DNA from: Clostridium sp. | Lineage (GTDB): Bacteria; Bacillota; Clostridia; Lachnospirales; Lachnospiraceae | Length of the DNA: 43,855 bases | NCBI GenBank assembly: GCA_023664385.1 | Contig: JAMPFU010000025.1 | Coordinates: 1 to 43,855, forward strand | Reading direction: 5' to 3' | Shown: in pieces, positions 15,207-23,072 of the stretch | How the letters are laid out: each line of letters starts with the position of its first letter | How positions within the stretch are numbered: position 1 is the stretch's first letter | The notes under the pieces: generated by a model | What the model was told of the DNA's origin: nothing | The model's database searches: none | Seen by the model: the letters and a program-made list of their open reading frames with translations, nothing else | Made by a program: the position numbers and the translations under genes

Positions 15207-16496
15207 TCAATACACTGTCTCCACAAGCTCATTGATATAGTTTGCGCCATCTGCCCCCTCAGGCTTCATTTTAATCAGAATGTAGCGTTCTGTATGACCC
15301 TTTATATATTGTGCTCCGTTTTCCAAAACACATTCCTCCACAAGAACAAGCTGCCTTGTCCCCTTAAATAAAGCCTCATATTCTTCCTTCTGCTTCTTTG
15401 TAAGCGCAAGAAGGGTATTGCTCCTTCTCACCTTTTCCCCATCACTTACCTGATTTGGCATTGAAGCCGCAGCAGTCCCTTTTCTCCTTGAATATTGAAA
15501 GACATGTATCTCATATAATGCAAGCTCACACAAATTTTTTACCGTAATATCAAATTCTTCCTCCGTCTCACCTGGAAATCCCACGATAACATCCGTCGTA
15601 ATTGCCGGCTTATCGTAGTATTTTCTTATAAGCTTACATTTTTCCTTATACTCCTCAATTGTATATTTCCTGTTCATTCGCTTTAAGGTATCATTGCATG
15701 CACTTTGTAGCGACAGATGAAAATGAGGGCAAATCTTGTGCTCCTTACTTATCACATCCAAAAGCTCCTCAGTAATAATTCTAGGCTCTAAGGAGCCCAT
15801 TCTTATCCGCTCTATGCCCTCCACATCGTTTACTGCCAAAAGCAAATCAAGAAGTCCCATTCCACAGTCGTCATAGGAGGAAAGATTAATGCCTGTCAAA
15901 ACGACCTCCTTTATACCGGAAGCTGCAAGTCTTTTTATCTCCTCAATTACCTCTGCAATACTTCTGCTTCTTATACGTCCTCTTGTATACGGAATAATAC
16001 AATAGGAGCAGAAATTATTACACCCATCCTGCACCTTCACATAAGCCCTTGTATGCTCATTTGGTTTTACAAGCGTCATGGATTCGTATTCACAGGTTTT
16101 ATTTATATCTATGAAATTATCTGAAACCTTATGCGCACTGATATATTCATCAATAATCCTTACTATGTCTTTCTTTCTGTTGTTGCCTACTATGATATCT
16201 ACATACCCATCATGAATGAGGCTATCCTTATCAGCCTGAACATAGCAGCCTGCTGCAACAATAACCGCATCCTTGTTATTTTTCTTTGCCCTATGTATCA
16301 TCTGCCTGGATTTCCTATCGGCAATATTTGTCACAGAGCATGTGTTTATGATACACACATCAGCAGGCTCAGAAAAAGGCACAATAACAGCGCCTTCCGA
16401 CGCAAGCATATCAGCCATGCTGTCTGATTCATACTGATTGACTTTACAACCCAATGTATAAATTGATACTTTTATGTTATTAATATTTACAAACAT
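15207..16496 (-). CDS. mtaB: tRNA t6A37 methylthiotransferase MtaB
   Basis: 429-aa radical SAM enzyme converting t6A37 to ms2t6A37 in tRNAs reading ANN codons. The N-terminal UPF0004 domain has C17, C53 and C84 (TLGCKVNQYES, NTCSVTNIAD, AAGCYVQ) for one Fe-S cluster. The radical SAM core has C159-x3-C163-x2-C166 (DGCNNFCSYCIIPYTRG). A C-terminal TRAM-like region follows. The CSVTN and YTRGRIRSR motifs favour MtaB over MiaB/RimO. Start is taken at ATG 16496 behind GGGAG; an upstream ATG at 16517 has no ribosome site. It ends 12 bp from the convergent small membrane gene without a clear terminator. Confidence 0.93.
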   Translation of the reverse strand: MFVNINNIKVSIYTLGCKVNQYESDSMADMLASEGAVIVPFSEPADVCIINTCSVTNIADRKSRQMIHRAKKNNKDAVIVAAGCYVQADKDSLIHDGYVDIIVGNNRKKDIVRIIDEYISAHKVSDNFIDINKTCEYESMTLVKPNEHTRAYVKVQDGCNNFCSYCIIPYTRGRIRSRSIAEVIEEIKRLAASGIKEVVLTGINLSSYDDCGMGLLDLLLAVNDVEGIERIRMGSLEPRIITEELLDVISKEHKICPHFHLSLQSACNDTLKRMNRKYTIEEYKEKCKLIRKYYDKPAITTDVIVGFPGETEEEFDITVKNLCELALYEIHVFQYSRRKGTAAASMPNQVSDGEKVRRSNTLLALTKKQKEEYEALFKGTRQLVLVEECVLENGAQYIKGHTERYILIKMKPEGADGANYINELVETVY

Positions 16497-16522
16497 TTTA
16501 CTAAAAAACTCCCACATGATTA

Positions 16523-16551
16523 TTGACTTTTATATTCTTAGCTTATATTAT
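16523..16551 (+). promoter_or_regulatory. promoter of the HPr-like gene (TTGACT-17-TATTAT)
   Basis: The -35 TTGACT (16523-16528) and -10 TATTAT (16546-16551) have a 17-bp spacer. The start point would lie about 40 bases before ATG 16597. Confidence 0.7.
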
Positions 16552-16596
16552 AGTAACATACATATTTAATTAATGTAAACAAGGAGGTTATCTACA

Positions 16597-16830
16597 ATGA
16601 TAGCAGTTCATGTATCGCTTAATTCTATTGAAAAGGTTAAAAGCTTTGTAAACGATATCAGCACATTTAATGCTGAGTTTGACTTAGTTTCAGGAAGATA
16701 TGTCATAGATGCAAAGTCTATCATGGGCATTTTCAGTTTGGATATATCAAAGCCAATTGAGCTTAACATTCACACGGAAGAAAATGACGAGGATATAATG
16801 GCAGCAATCAAACCATATCTTGCAGAGTAA
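16597..16830 (+). CDS. HPr-like protein with Ser46 motif but no His15 (Crh-like)
   Basis: 77-aa HPr-fold protein. The C-terminal half is unmistakably HPr: the regulatory helix DAKSIMGIFSLD carries Ser41 at the Ser46 position and matches B. subtilis HPr/Crh (AKSIMGLMSL). The N-terminal half (HVSLNSIEKVKSFVND) is shortened and has no GxHxRPA loop, so it cannot accept phosphate from Enzyme I. In Bacillus, Crh likewise lacks His15 and acts as a CcpA co-effector after phosphorylation by HPr kinase. A similar regulatory-only role is inferred here. It has a strong AAGGAGG site, its own promoter and terminator, and is monocistronic. Confidence 0.85.
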   Translation: MIAVHVSLNSIEKVKSFVNDISTFNAEFDLVSGRYVIDAKSIMGIFSLDISKPIELNIHTEENDEDIMAAIKPYLAE

Positions 16831-16839
16831 AAGCTTAAT

Positions 16840-16890
16840 AATGGGCTGACGCAGTTAAAATTTTTCATAAACTGTAGCAGCCCATTTTTT
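16840..16890 (+). terminator. terminator of the HPr-like gene
   Basis: Arms AATGGGCTG (16840-16848) and CAGCCCATT (16878-16886), with an inner CAGTT/AACTG stem, followed by TTTTTT. It may also serve the convergent GNAT gene ending at 16900, though the opposite-strand T-tract is poor. Confidence 0.8.
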
Positions 16891-16899
16891 ATTTAATCA

Positions 16900-17319
16900 T
16901 TAAATTATGTATTGTATCATTCCTGGTCCTAAGCCTTCTGTAGGTCTTGCAACAAAGCCATGCTTTATGTAAAACGGCTCCCGTCCCTTTGCACACATAA
17001 GACAGAGCATCATCTCACTTCCACCCTCACACAGAGATTTTACATATGCAATCAATCTTTCAATAATAAGGGAACCAATCCCCCTTCCCTGAGCCTCAGG
17101 AATAACAATAAGGTCCTGTATATAGGATATGACTGCGCCGTCCCCCACGATTCTGCCCATGCCTAAAATGGTTCCGTTTTCGTCCACTGCTTTGACATTA
17201 AACAGACAATTGGAAAGGGCAAGCTGTGCCTGCCTGTCAGTCAGATGCTTCCAGTTTACCTTATTTCTTAAATAAAAATACTCCTCCACACTAATGTCAT
17301 TTTCAACTAAATCTATCAT
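16900..17319 (-). CDS. GNAT family N-acetyltransferase
   Basis: 139-aa GNAT-fold protein. The acetyl-CoA loop is visible as IQDLIVIPEAQGRGIGSLII, with motif A Q/RxxGxG/A being QGRGIG, and the C-terminal FYIKHGFVARP fits the closing strand of small-molecule acetyltransferases. The substrate cannot be told. It has GGAG five bases before ATG. It is 15 bp after hisF and ends the acidic-protein-hisH-hisF-GNAT operon. A link to histidine synthesis is unlikely beyond co-transcription. Confidence 0.85.
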   Translation of the reverse strand: MIDLVENDISVEEYFYLRNKVNWKHLTDRQAQLALSNCLFNVKAVDENGTILGMGRIVGDGAVISYIQDLIVIPEAQGRGIGSLIIERLIAYVKSLCEGGSEMMLCLMCAKGREPFYIKHGFVARPTEGLGPGMIQYII

Positions 17320-17334
17320 AAAAACTCCAATCCG

Positions 17335-18096
17335 CTAAACTCTTACGGAAAGCCCTCTATCTGCCAAATATGCTTTTAAATCCATTATTTCAAGCTCCTT
17401 GTAGTGAAATAATGATGCAGCAAGTGCAGCATCTGCCTTTCCCTCCGTAAGCGCCTCATAAAAATGCTCCTTCGTTCCTGCTCCCCCTGAGGCGATAACC
17501 GGAACAGAAACATTTTCAGATATCATTCTTGTAAGCTCTATATCATAGCCTGCCTTTGTGCCGTCGCAATCCATACTCGTAAGCAATAGTTCACCTGCCC
17601 CAAGCCTATCAGCCTTAATTGCCCATTCTACGGCATCAAGCCCCGTATCCACACGTCCTCCATGCTTATATATATTCCAGCCCGTACCGTCCCCACGCCG
17701 TCTTGCATCTATGGCAACAACAACGCACTGGCTTCCAAATTTGTCGGCGGCATCACTTATCAACGTCGGATTATCTATGGCGGCTGAATTAACCGAAATC
17801 TTGTCGGCGCCTTCCCTAAGTATCGCTCTGAAATCTTCTACGGTTCTGATGCCTCCTCCCACCGTAAATGGAATAAAGACCGTCTCAGCAACCCTTCTTA
17901 CCATGTCAACAACGATGCTTCTTGCATCGGAGGATGCCGTTATATCCAAAAAAACAAGCTCGTCTGCACCTGCCTTATCATATGCAGCCCCAACGCTTAC
18001 CGGATCACCCGCATCCTTAAGATTAACAAAATTGATACCTTTAACAACCCTGCCGTTTTTTACATCAAGACACGGTATAATTCTTTTTGTATGCAT
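17335..18096 (-). CDS. hisF: imidazole glycerol phosphate synthase, cyclase subunit
   Basis: 253-aa (beta/alpha)8 barrel that uses ammonia from HisH to turn PRFAR into IGP and AICAR in histidine (and indirectly purine) metabolism. It has catalytic D11 in [15 protein letters not shown] and the second Asp in [16 protein letters not shown]. It also has phosphate-binding loops [12 protein letters not shown] and [12 protein letters not shown]. It is of full family length, with a GAGGTGATG site before ATG 18096. It follows hisH by 46 bp, and both IGPS subunits are present. The remaining his genes are not in this window. Confidence 0.97.
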   Translation of the reverse strand: MHTKRIIPCLDVKNGRVVKGINFVNLKDAGDPVSVGAAYDKAGADELVFLDITASSDARSIVVDMVRRVAETVFIPFTVGGGIRTVEDFRAILREGADKISVNSAAIDNPTLISDAADKFGSQCVVVAIDARRRGDGTGWNIYKHGGRVDTGLDAVEWAIKADRLGAGELLLTSMDCDGTKAGYDIELTRMISENVSVPVIASGGAGTKEHFYEALTEGKADAALAASLFHYKELEIMDLKAYLADRGLSVRV

Positions 18097-18142
18097 GTAT
18101 TCATCACCTCAAAGCCAAAAATTGAAAAAAACGATACATCTG

Positions 18143-18745
18143 TTACAAGCTCAAAAAATTTTTCAAAATGGATAGTCCAACCTCACCGCTTTTTTCCGGA
18201 TGAAACTGGCATGCAAAAATATTTCCTTTTTCAACCGATGCATGTATCTCTACGGAATAATTTGTTCTTGCGGCAACCTCAGAAGCTTCCCGCGCCTTCA
18301 GGTAATATGAATGGACAAAATATACATAGGGATTATTCGGAAGTCCCTTAAAAAGCTTTGCCCCCTCGGTTATATCAAGACAGTTCCAGCCAATCTGCGG
18401 AACCTTAAGTCCCCTGTCAGGTATCTTTACTATTTCTCCGTCCAAAATTCCAAGTCCCGAAACGCCGCTGCTTTCCTCACTGGTTTTGTACAAAAGCTGA
18501 AGTCCAAGACAGATTCCCAAAAAAGGCTTTCCCGAGTCACACACGTCATAAATAACATTGACAAGTCCATAGCCCCTTAACTTATTCATGGCATCTCCAA
18601 AGCTTCCCACACCGGGAAGTATGACCTTATCACTGCCTAATATAACATCTCTGTCTCTTGTAACTACTGCTTCTTCCCCCAAAAAGCTAACTGCCTTTTC
18701 CACACTTCGTATATTGCCGGCATCGTAATCTATAACACTTACCAT
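18143..18745 (-). CDS. hisH: imidazole glycerol phosphate synthase, glutaminase subunit
   Basis: 200-aa class I glutamine amidotransferase. The catalytic triad is intact: C79 in [12 protein letters not shown]182 and E184 in [12 protein letters not shown]. The oxyanion region [11 protein letters not shown] and the FVHSYY strand are typical of HisH. It delivers ammonia through the HisF barrel. Start ATG 18745 is preferred (GGAG six bases upstream) over ATG 18757. It lies 27 bp after the acidic membrane protein gene. Confidence 0.96.
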   Translation of the reverse strand: MVSVIDYDAGNIRSVEKAVSFLGEEAVVTRDRDVILGSDKVILPGVGSFGDAMNKLRGYGLVNVIYDVCDSGKPFLGICLGLQLLYKTSEESSGVSGLGILDGEIVKIPDRGLKVPQIGWNCLDITEGAKLFKGLPNNPYVYFVHSYYLKAREASEVAARTNYSVEIHASVEKGNIFACQFHPEKSGEVGLSILKNFLSL

Positions 18746-18772
18746 ACTGTTCTCCATTCAATTGCAGTTTGA

Positions 18773-20302
18773 TTATTCATTCACTATACCAGAGGAAATC
18801 TCCGTAAGCCTTGTTGAGTATTCCTGCCCCTTCAAGGCAATAATGCCGTATGCCTCCTCCTCTGAAATACCGTAAGTATTCCAAAGCGCTGTTACAATTT
18901 TAGCCTTACAGCCGTCTATATCCTCAGCAATTCCAAGCTCTACCGCTTCGGCATAGTGGACATCATGCTTCTCTAAGCCCCGAAGTAACGCATCAAGCGC
19001 CTTGTCAGGACGGTTAAGCGATAAATTATTTTCATATGATTCGTACAACCGCTCAACATACATAACAGTATATATCCTGTCCTTAAGCTCCTGGTCATCC
19101 TCTTTTACATCAACGCCCGATACCTCATCGTATGCCAGCCTATATCTCTGCCGCTCAAAATAATCAGTAGCCTTCTTGATAACCTGAGAATAGTTAAATG
19201 TATTTGAACCAAGCACAATCAAAACGCCAAGTGCAATAAAAATTGCAAAAACAATTGCAACGGCAGGAGTTGAAAGCTTCTTTTCATCCTTTTCCGCTTC
19301 AAGCTCCGCATTTAACTCTGCAAGCTTCTCCTTTTTCTTTTGCTCCTTTTCTTTTTTCTTGTCCTGACCCTGCTTTTTCTTTAAAGCCTTTTTCTCAGCA
19401 CTCTTAGTCTTCTTCTCAGCCTTAATAACATCCTTTTCAGATTTCTTTTCTTCTTTTTCAGCCTTTTTTGCCTGAAGGCGGCGTTCCTCCTCCTCATCAT
19501 CCTCATCAGGTTCTCCGAACAAAATGACAGAAAGGGATTTTTTTCCTCCATTTTCTTTTTTTCCCTTTGCGCCCTTTTCTCCAATTTCCTCTATATCATC
19601 AATGTCGCCATGCTCTAAATCCAATTCTGTAGCATTGTCAAACATGCTGTCAAGCTGATCCTGATTGGCAGTATAATCGTCCTCGTCTGAGGCATTCTCA
19701 TCATCTATGCCAAGAGCAGAAAACAAATCGTCAAGATTCATATTTTCCACGTCACCAGGTACATCCATATCTGCACCCATGGCATTTTCTGTCTCATCCA
19801 TGGACATCCCAAAGAGCTCCTCGTCCATACGCTGTTCCGATTCTGCTTCACTAAACACCTCATCTTCAAAGGAAAGGCTTTGCTCCCCCATCGGCTCAGG
19901 CTCCGGCTCCGGTACATTTTCAAATTGAAGTGCCTGCGCCTCGGCTTCACTCTCCATGAAGATATCCTCCCCAGTAGAAGAATCGGGAGCCTCCTGTACC
20001 TCCGCCGTCTCAGCAATGAGTGATTCCATATCAAAATCCACATCATTTGCATTATTGCCAGCATCTGGTTTTTCACTGCTGAGCTTTGTAACATCAATGT
20101 CGTCAAAATCTATGTCATCTAACTCCAATGAAGATAAATCTATATCATCAAGTGCATCTAATTCATCCAATGAGATATCCTCCACATCGGAAAAATCTAT
20201 ATCAATGCCGGAGTCTTCTGACATACTTTTATCAAAGCTGTTTTGTTGTCCGTTATTTCCTGATAACTCACCTAATAAATCGTCAAGATAATTTTCGTCC
20301 AT
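18773..20302 (-). CDS. acidic/basic low-complexity membrane protein (509 aa), unknown
   Basis: I do not recognise a named family. Four zones are visible. Residues 1-235 are extremely acidic with repeats such as DIDLSSLELDDIDFDDID. Residues 240-260 have a short conserved-looking patch, KKSLSVILFGEPDEDDEE. Residues 270-342 are a lysine/glutamate coiled coil. One membrane helix lies at about 345-367 (TPAVAIVFAIFIALGVLIVL). The extracytoplasmic C-terminal domain is helical (FERQRYRLAYDEVSG, DKALDALLRGLEKHD), possibly TPR-like. The charged N-terminus would be cytoplasmic, as in proteins that scaffold or sense at the membrane. It heads the hisHF operon behind GAGGAG. The promoter is TTGTTA-17-TATTAT (20386-20358). 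Confidence 0.6.
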   Translation of the reverse strand: MDENYLDDLLGELSGNNGQQNSFDKSMSEDSGIDIDFSDVEDISLDELDALDDIDLSSLELDDIDFDDIDVTKLSSEKPDAGNNANDVDFDMESLIAETAEVQEAPDSSTGEDIFMESEAEAQALQFENVPEPEPEPMGEQSLSFEDEVFSEAESEQRMDEELFGMSMDETENAMGADMDVPGDVENMNLDDLFSALGIDDENASDEDDYTANQDQLDSMFDNATELDLEHGDIDDIEEIGEKGAKGKKENGGKKSLSVILFGEPDEDDEEEERRLQAKKAEKEEKKSEKDVIKAEKKTKSAEKKALKKKQGQDKKKEKEQKKKEKLAELNAELEAEKDEKKLSTPAVAIVFAIFIALGVLIVLGSNTFNYSQVIKKATDYFERQRYRLAYDEVSGVDVKEDDQELKDRIYTVMYVERLYESYENNLSLNRPDKALDALLRGLEKHDVHYAEAVELGIAEDIDGCKAKIVTALWNTYGISEEEAYGIIALKGQEYSTRLTEISSGIVNE

Positions 20303-20357
20303 TCTGCACTCCTCATATTTATAGTAATTTTTTTAACTTTGTTACATAATTATAGTA

Positions 20358-20386
20358 ATAATACCACATACAAATTTAATTAACAA
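20358..20386 (-). promoter_or_regulatory. promoter of the acidic protein-hisHF operon
   Basis: On the minus strand, -35 TTGTTA (20386-20381) and -10 TATTAT (20363-20358) with a 17-bp spacer. A 0A-box-like TTCGACA (20402-20408) lies 15 bp upstream of the -35, shared with the divergent DUF6465 promoter. Confidence 0.55.
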
Positions 20387-20400
20387 GATTTTTGCATTCA

Positions 20401-20411
20401 TTTCGACAAAA
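20401..20411. promoter_or_regulatory. 0A-box-like site between divergent promoters
   Basis: TTTCGACAAAA is the reverse complement of TTTTGTCGAAA and matches the extended Spo0A box TTTTGTCGAAAAA over its 11 bases. It lies between the promoters of the acidic protein gene and the DUF6465 gene. A 7-bp core is expected several times by chance in a window this size, so the position is the main support. Confidence 0.4.
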
Positions 20412-20419
20412 GCTTATTA

Positions 20420-20448
20420 TTGATTTTTTTATTGTAATGTTATATGAT
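20420..20448 (+). promoter_or_regulatory. promoter of the DUF6465 gene (TTGATT-17-TATGAT)
   Basis: The -35 TTGATT (20420-20425) and -10 TATGAT (20443-20448) with a 17-bp spacer, about 60 bases upstream of ATG 20512. Confidence 0.55.
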
Positions 20449-20511
20449 AAGGAATGTATTAATATACAAATCTGATTTTCATTTGGGAAAAATACATAAG
20501 GGGGTGTTTTT

Positions 20512-20712
20512 ATGAAATCAGCATTTTTCGTAGAATATTACGGAAAACAGGTGGAGGAAGCAGCGCTTATCAAGGCAGCAAAGGAAATATGGACAAAAAG
20601 CGGCAAGAAGGCGGCTGATTTAAAATCTTTAAATTTATACGTAAAGCCGGAAGAAAATGCAGTTTACTATGTTTTCAATGATGACGAATCCGGAAGCTTT
20701 ACAATTGATTAA
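20512..20712 (+). CDS. DUF6465-type small protein (66 aa)
   Basis: Starts MKSAFFVEYYGKQVEEAAL and ends with LNLYVKPEENAVYYVFNDDE. The arrangement of VEYYGKQV, a helix EIWTKSGKKAADLKSL, then LYVKPEENxxYYV is what I know from DUF6465 proteins of Lachnospiraceae and relatives, which are small and of unknown function. It is soluble, mixed alpha/beta. GGGGGTG lies before the ATG. It is monocistronic with its own promoter and a bidirectional terminator. Confidence 0.75.
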   Translation: MKSAFFVEYYGKQVEEAALIKAAKEIWTKSGKKAADLKSLNLYVKPEENAVYYVFNDDESGSFTID

Positions 20713-20717
20713 AAACA

Positions 20718-20750
20718 AAAAAGACCGAAAGCAATCGGTCTTTTTTGTTT
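20718..20750. terminator. bidirectional terminator
   Basis: Arms GACCGA (20723-20728) and TCGGTC (20735-20740), flanked by a run of A on the left and TTTTTTGTTTT on the right. It serves both the DUF6465 gene and the convergent basic protein gene ending at 20765. Confidence 0.85.
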
Positions 20751-20764
20751 TGTGAGAAAACTGC

Positions 20765-21178
20765 CTACACATCAAAATAATCGTCATAATCTCCATTGGC
20801 ATAGGAGCGTGTATAATTGACATTATTTGCCCGTTTTACCTTAGGCTGTGGTCTGCTGCTTTCTCTTTTTTTGTTCTGCTTCTTTTTTATGGATTTTTGT
20901 TCCTTCTCTAAACGAAGCATTGTTTTATTTTTATCAGGTATTGACACTGACGATTTATTATCCTTTGGACGGGACGGCCTATTTCTTCTTCCGTTTTCGT
21001 CCTCCTCATCATCCTTATCCCTTGGTGAATATCTTGGGGTATAGCTTTTATTGCCATATCCACCGCTCTTTTCACCTTTTTTTTGGTATTTCGGTCCATT
21101 TGCAGCACCTGGTTTTGTATAATCCCTTCTTGGTTTGTTTTTTCCAGAACCGGCATCATTTGTTCCTTGCGTTGCCAC
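20765..21178 (-). CDS. basic, disordered protein (137 aa), unknown
   Basis: I do not recognise a family. Start is taken as GTG 21178 behind GGGAGGAG; the longer frame from 21214 would begin in the untranslated leader. The protein is almost entirely low complexity. It starts with glycine/lysine-rich GSGKNKPRRDYTKPG, continues with YQKKGEKSGGYGNKSY, has a mixed DKDDEEDENGRR patch, then a lysine coil EKEQKSIKKKQNKKR. It ends with an aromatic acidic tag (GDYDDYFDV). Such RGG/KG-like content suggests RNA or nucleoid contact, but this is composition only. It is next to the Spo0A-like genes, though separated from them. Confidence 0.6.
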   Translation of the reverse strand: MATQGTNDAGSGKNKPRRDYTKPGAANGPKYQKKGEKSGGYGNKSYTPRYSPRDKDDEEDENGRRNRPSRPKDNKSSVSIPDKNKTMLRLEKEQKSIKKKQNKKRESSRPQPKVKRANNVNYTRSYANGDYDDYFDV

Positions 21179-21294
21179 TTTTGTATCTCCTCCCAAAATA
21201 ATAGAATAAATCATATATTATATTACTTTAGATAATTCTTACTCGTCAACATATATTTGTAAAAAATATACAAAAATTGTATTTATATGTCACG

Positions 21295-22083
21295 TTATGC
21301 GTGCATTTTATATTCAATTCTAAGCTTATCTGCAATCAGGGCAATAAATTCAGAATTTGTCGGCTTCCCCTTTCCGGCACTTACCGTATATCCAAACATT
21401 TCCTCAATCACTTCTATTTTTCCCCTGCTCCATGCCACCTCAATTGCATGTCGTATCGCCCGCTCAACACTGCTTGATGTTGTCTTATATTTTTTCGCTA
21501 TGCTAGGATATAAAAGCTTTGTAATAAAATTCAGCATATTCATATCATTGATTGCCATAATAATTCCTTCACGAATATACTGATAGCCCTTTATATGCGC
21601 AGGTATTCCAATCTCACGTATAATCTCCGTAACATCATTTTCAATGGAGGATGCCTGCCTCACATTTGCCTTTGCATCAAGCTCCACAAGCTCATCCTCC
21701 TTTGATAAGCCTGCAATCTGTATAATTCTCTTTGCCAATATTTCAGGGTTGCACGGCTTCATAATATAATAATCCGCCCCAAGATTAAATGCCATGCTTA
21801 TGATACGTGGTGAACCCACATTTGTAATAAAAATAATGCTTGTCCCTGAAAATTCTTCATTTGCACGTAACTGCTCAACAACCTCCAGTCCGTCAACATT
21901 TGCAATAAATACATCAATCAGAAGAACATCCGGTCTGTATTCCAAAACAATGTCATACACAGCCGCTCCATCATCTGTTGTACTTACAATATCAATAGTA
22001 TCTCCACTTTGAACCTGTAATTGCTTTGATAGGATTTCATAGCCTGCATCTGCAATTACAACCCGAACTTTTTGTTCAGTCAT
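21295..22083 (-). CDS. spo0A: Spo0A-family response regulator (receiver mostly intact)
   Basis: 262 aa. The receiver keeps the phospho-acceptor D57 (VLLIDVFI), T87 (FITNVG) and K109 (YIMKPCN). The first acidic pair is IADAG, so one of the two usual Asp is Ala13. The C-terminal Spo0A DNA-binding domain is complete: [37 protein letters not shown] and [12 protein letters not shown], then [13 protein letters not shown]. Start ATG 22083 has GGGGAG upstream. It is preceded by a sigma-A promoter (TTGACA-17-TATTAT) with two 0A-box-like sites. It is not next to spoIVB/recN as is common. A closely similar paralogue lies directly upstream. Which of the two is the orthologue of spo0A is judged from receiver integrity only. 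Confidence 0.85.
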   Translation of the reverse strand: MTEQKVRVVIADAGYEILSKQLQVQSGDTIDIVSTTDDGAAVYDIVLEYRPDVLLIDVFIANVDGLEVVEQLRANEEFSGTSIIFITNVGSPRIISMAFNLGADYYIMKPCNPEILAKRIIQIAGLSKEDELVELDAKANVRQASSIENDVTEIIREIGIPAHIKGYQYIREGIIMAINDMNMLNFITKLLYPSIAKKYKTTSSSVERAIRHAIEVAWSRGKIEVIEEMFGYTVSAGKGKPTNSEFIALIADKLRIEYKMHA

Positions 22084-22105
22084 AACAATCTCCCCTTTAG
22101 CTATT

Positions 22106-22134
22106 CTCCATATCAATCATATAACCATATGGAG
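22106..22134. promoter_or_regulatory. inverted repeat over the -10/start region of the spo0A promoter
   Basis: Arms CTCCATAT (22106-22113) and ATATGGAG (22127-22134) are perfect complements with a 13-base spacer. They cover the predicted transcription start, next to the -10. This could be an operator or a leader hairpin. Confidence 0.4.
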
Positions 22135-22163
22135 ATAATATAATTTCATTTTTTCATTGTCAA
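22135..22163 (-). promoter_or_regulatory. spo0A promoter (TTGACA-17-TATTAT)
   Basis: On the minus strand, consensus -35 TTGACA (22163-22158) and -10 TATTAT (22140-22135) are 17 bp apart. GGTCGAA (22164-22170) abuts the -35, and TGTCGAA on the minus strand (22200-22194) lies further upstream. Confidence 0.7.
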
Positions 22164-22200
22164 GGTCGAATTTGCTTATTTTACCAATAATAATTCGACA
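22164..22200. promoter_or_regulatory. two 0A-box-like sites upstream of spo0A
   Basis: 22194-22200 (TTCGACA) is an exact reverse complement of the Spo0A core TGTCGAA. 22164-22170 (GGTCGAA) matches six of seven and touches the -35. Paired boxes directly upstream of a Spo0A-type gene fit autoregulation. Confidence 0.5.
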
Positions 22201-22209
22201 TATTGTGAC

Positions 22210-22998
22210 CTATGCGCTTTTCATTTTACTATCAAGTCTTATCTTATCAGCAATCAGCGCTATAAACTCTGAATTTGTAGGCTTTAATTTGCCCTGATTC
22301 ATTGTATAACCAAACAATTCATAAATCGTATCTGTTTTTCCTCTCCCCCATGCAACCTCAATTGCATGCCTGATTGCACGCTCAACTCTTGATGAGGTTG
22401 TCCCGTACTCTTTCGCAATTGAGGGATATAGCTGCTTTGTTATAGAATTTAAAACATCCATGTCACGTACCGCCATGATAATTGAGCTTCTCAAATACTG
22501 ATAGCCCTTTATATGTGCCGGAACACCTATCTCATGTATTATCTCGGTAACCTTCCGTTCCAGATTACTCTCATAAATTTCATCTGAGCTCTCACATATA
22601 TGAATGCCTTTTTGTTTTGATTTGGACGTATTGATTATTTCCTGAAATAAATCAATCCCATCTGCCGCTTCGTCAATTATGTTTATGTATATATGATTTA
22701 ATTTTCCCTTGTATATTTTTTCCAAAAATTTTATTTGGCTCATATTTGCCTTTACAAGAAACTTAAACGGAAGGTCCTCCTTTTTATCTATCTCATCCAT
22801 TATGGCAATCCCATCTAAATTAGGCAGCAATAAATCGATAATTACAATATCAGGATTATATTTTAAAATTCCGTCCATTCCTTCCTGTCCATCCGTAAAA
22901 CACCCGCAAACATAAAAGTCTTTCTTTGTCTCAAGCATGACCCTTAATTCGTTAGCACTTCTTAAATCATGCTTGATAACAAGTACCTTTATTCTCAT
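22210..22998 (-). CDS. Spo0A paralogue with degenerate receiver
   Basis: 262 aa, with the same Spo0A effector domain as its neighbour: [63 protein letters not shown]. The receiver keeps D55 ([13 protein letters not shown]), but the acidic pair is replaced by K9-H10 (VIKHDL), the switch Thr region reads FLVKANMS, and the conserved Lys is gone (IYINIIDE). It may therefore respond to something other than phosphorylation, or be constitutively on or off. Promoter TTGTTA-17-TATAAT (23062-23034). A perfect 15-bp palindrome lies ten bases upstream of the -35. It ends 126 bp before the start of the intact-receiver paralogue, which has its own promoter. Confidence 0.85.
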   Translation of the reverse strand: MRIKVLVIKHDLRSANELRVMLETKKDFYVCGCFTDGQEGMDGILKYNPDIVIIDLLLPNLDGIAIMDEIDKKEDLPFKFLVKANMSQIKFLEKIYKGKLNHIYINIIDEAADGIDLFQEIINTSKSKQKGIHICESSDEIYESNLERKVTEIIHEIGVPAHIKGYQYLRSSIIMAVRDMDVLNSITKQLYPSIAKEYGTTSSRVERAIRHAIEVAWGRGKTDTIYELFGYTMNQGKLKPTNSEFIALIADKIRLDSKMKSA

Positions 22999-23033
22999 AA
23001 CATTTTCCCTCTTTTCATTTTGTTTTCACTGTC

Positions 23034-23062
23034 ATTATAGCTTTGGAAAATATTGGTAACAA
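23034..23062 (-). promoter_or_regulatory. promoter of the second Spo0A-like gene
   Basis: On the minus strand, -35 TTGTTA (23062-23057) and consensus -10 TATAAT (23039-23034), 17-bp spacer. Confidence 0.6.
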
Positions 23063-23072
23063 GACCAAAGAG

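Noticed and set aside
17558-18175. 205-codon plus-strand frame
   Set aside because: Antisense to hisF with Ser/Pro/Thr-rich shadow composition.
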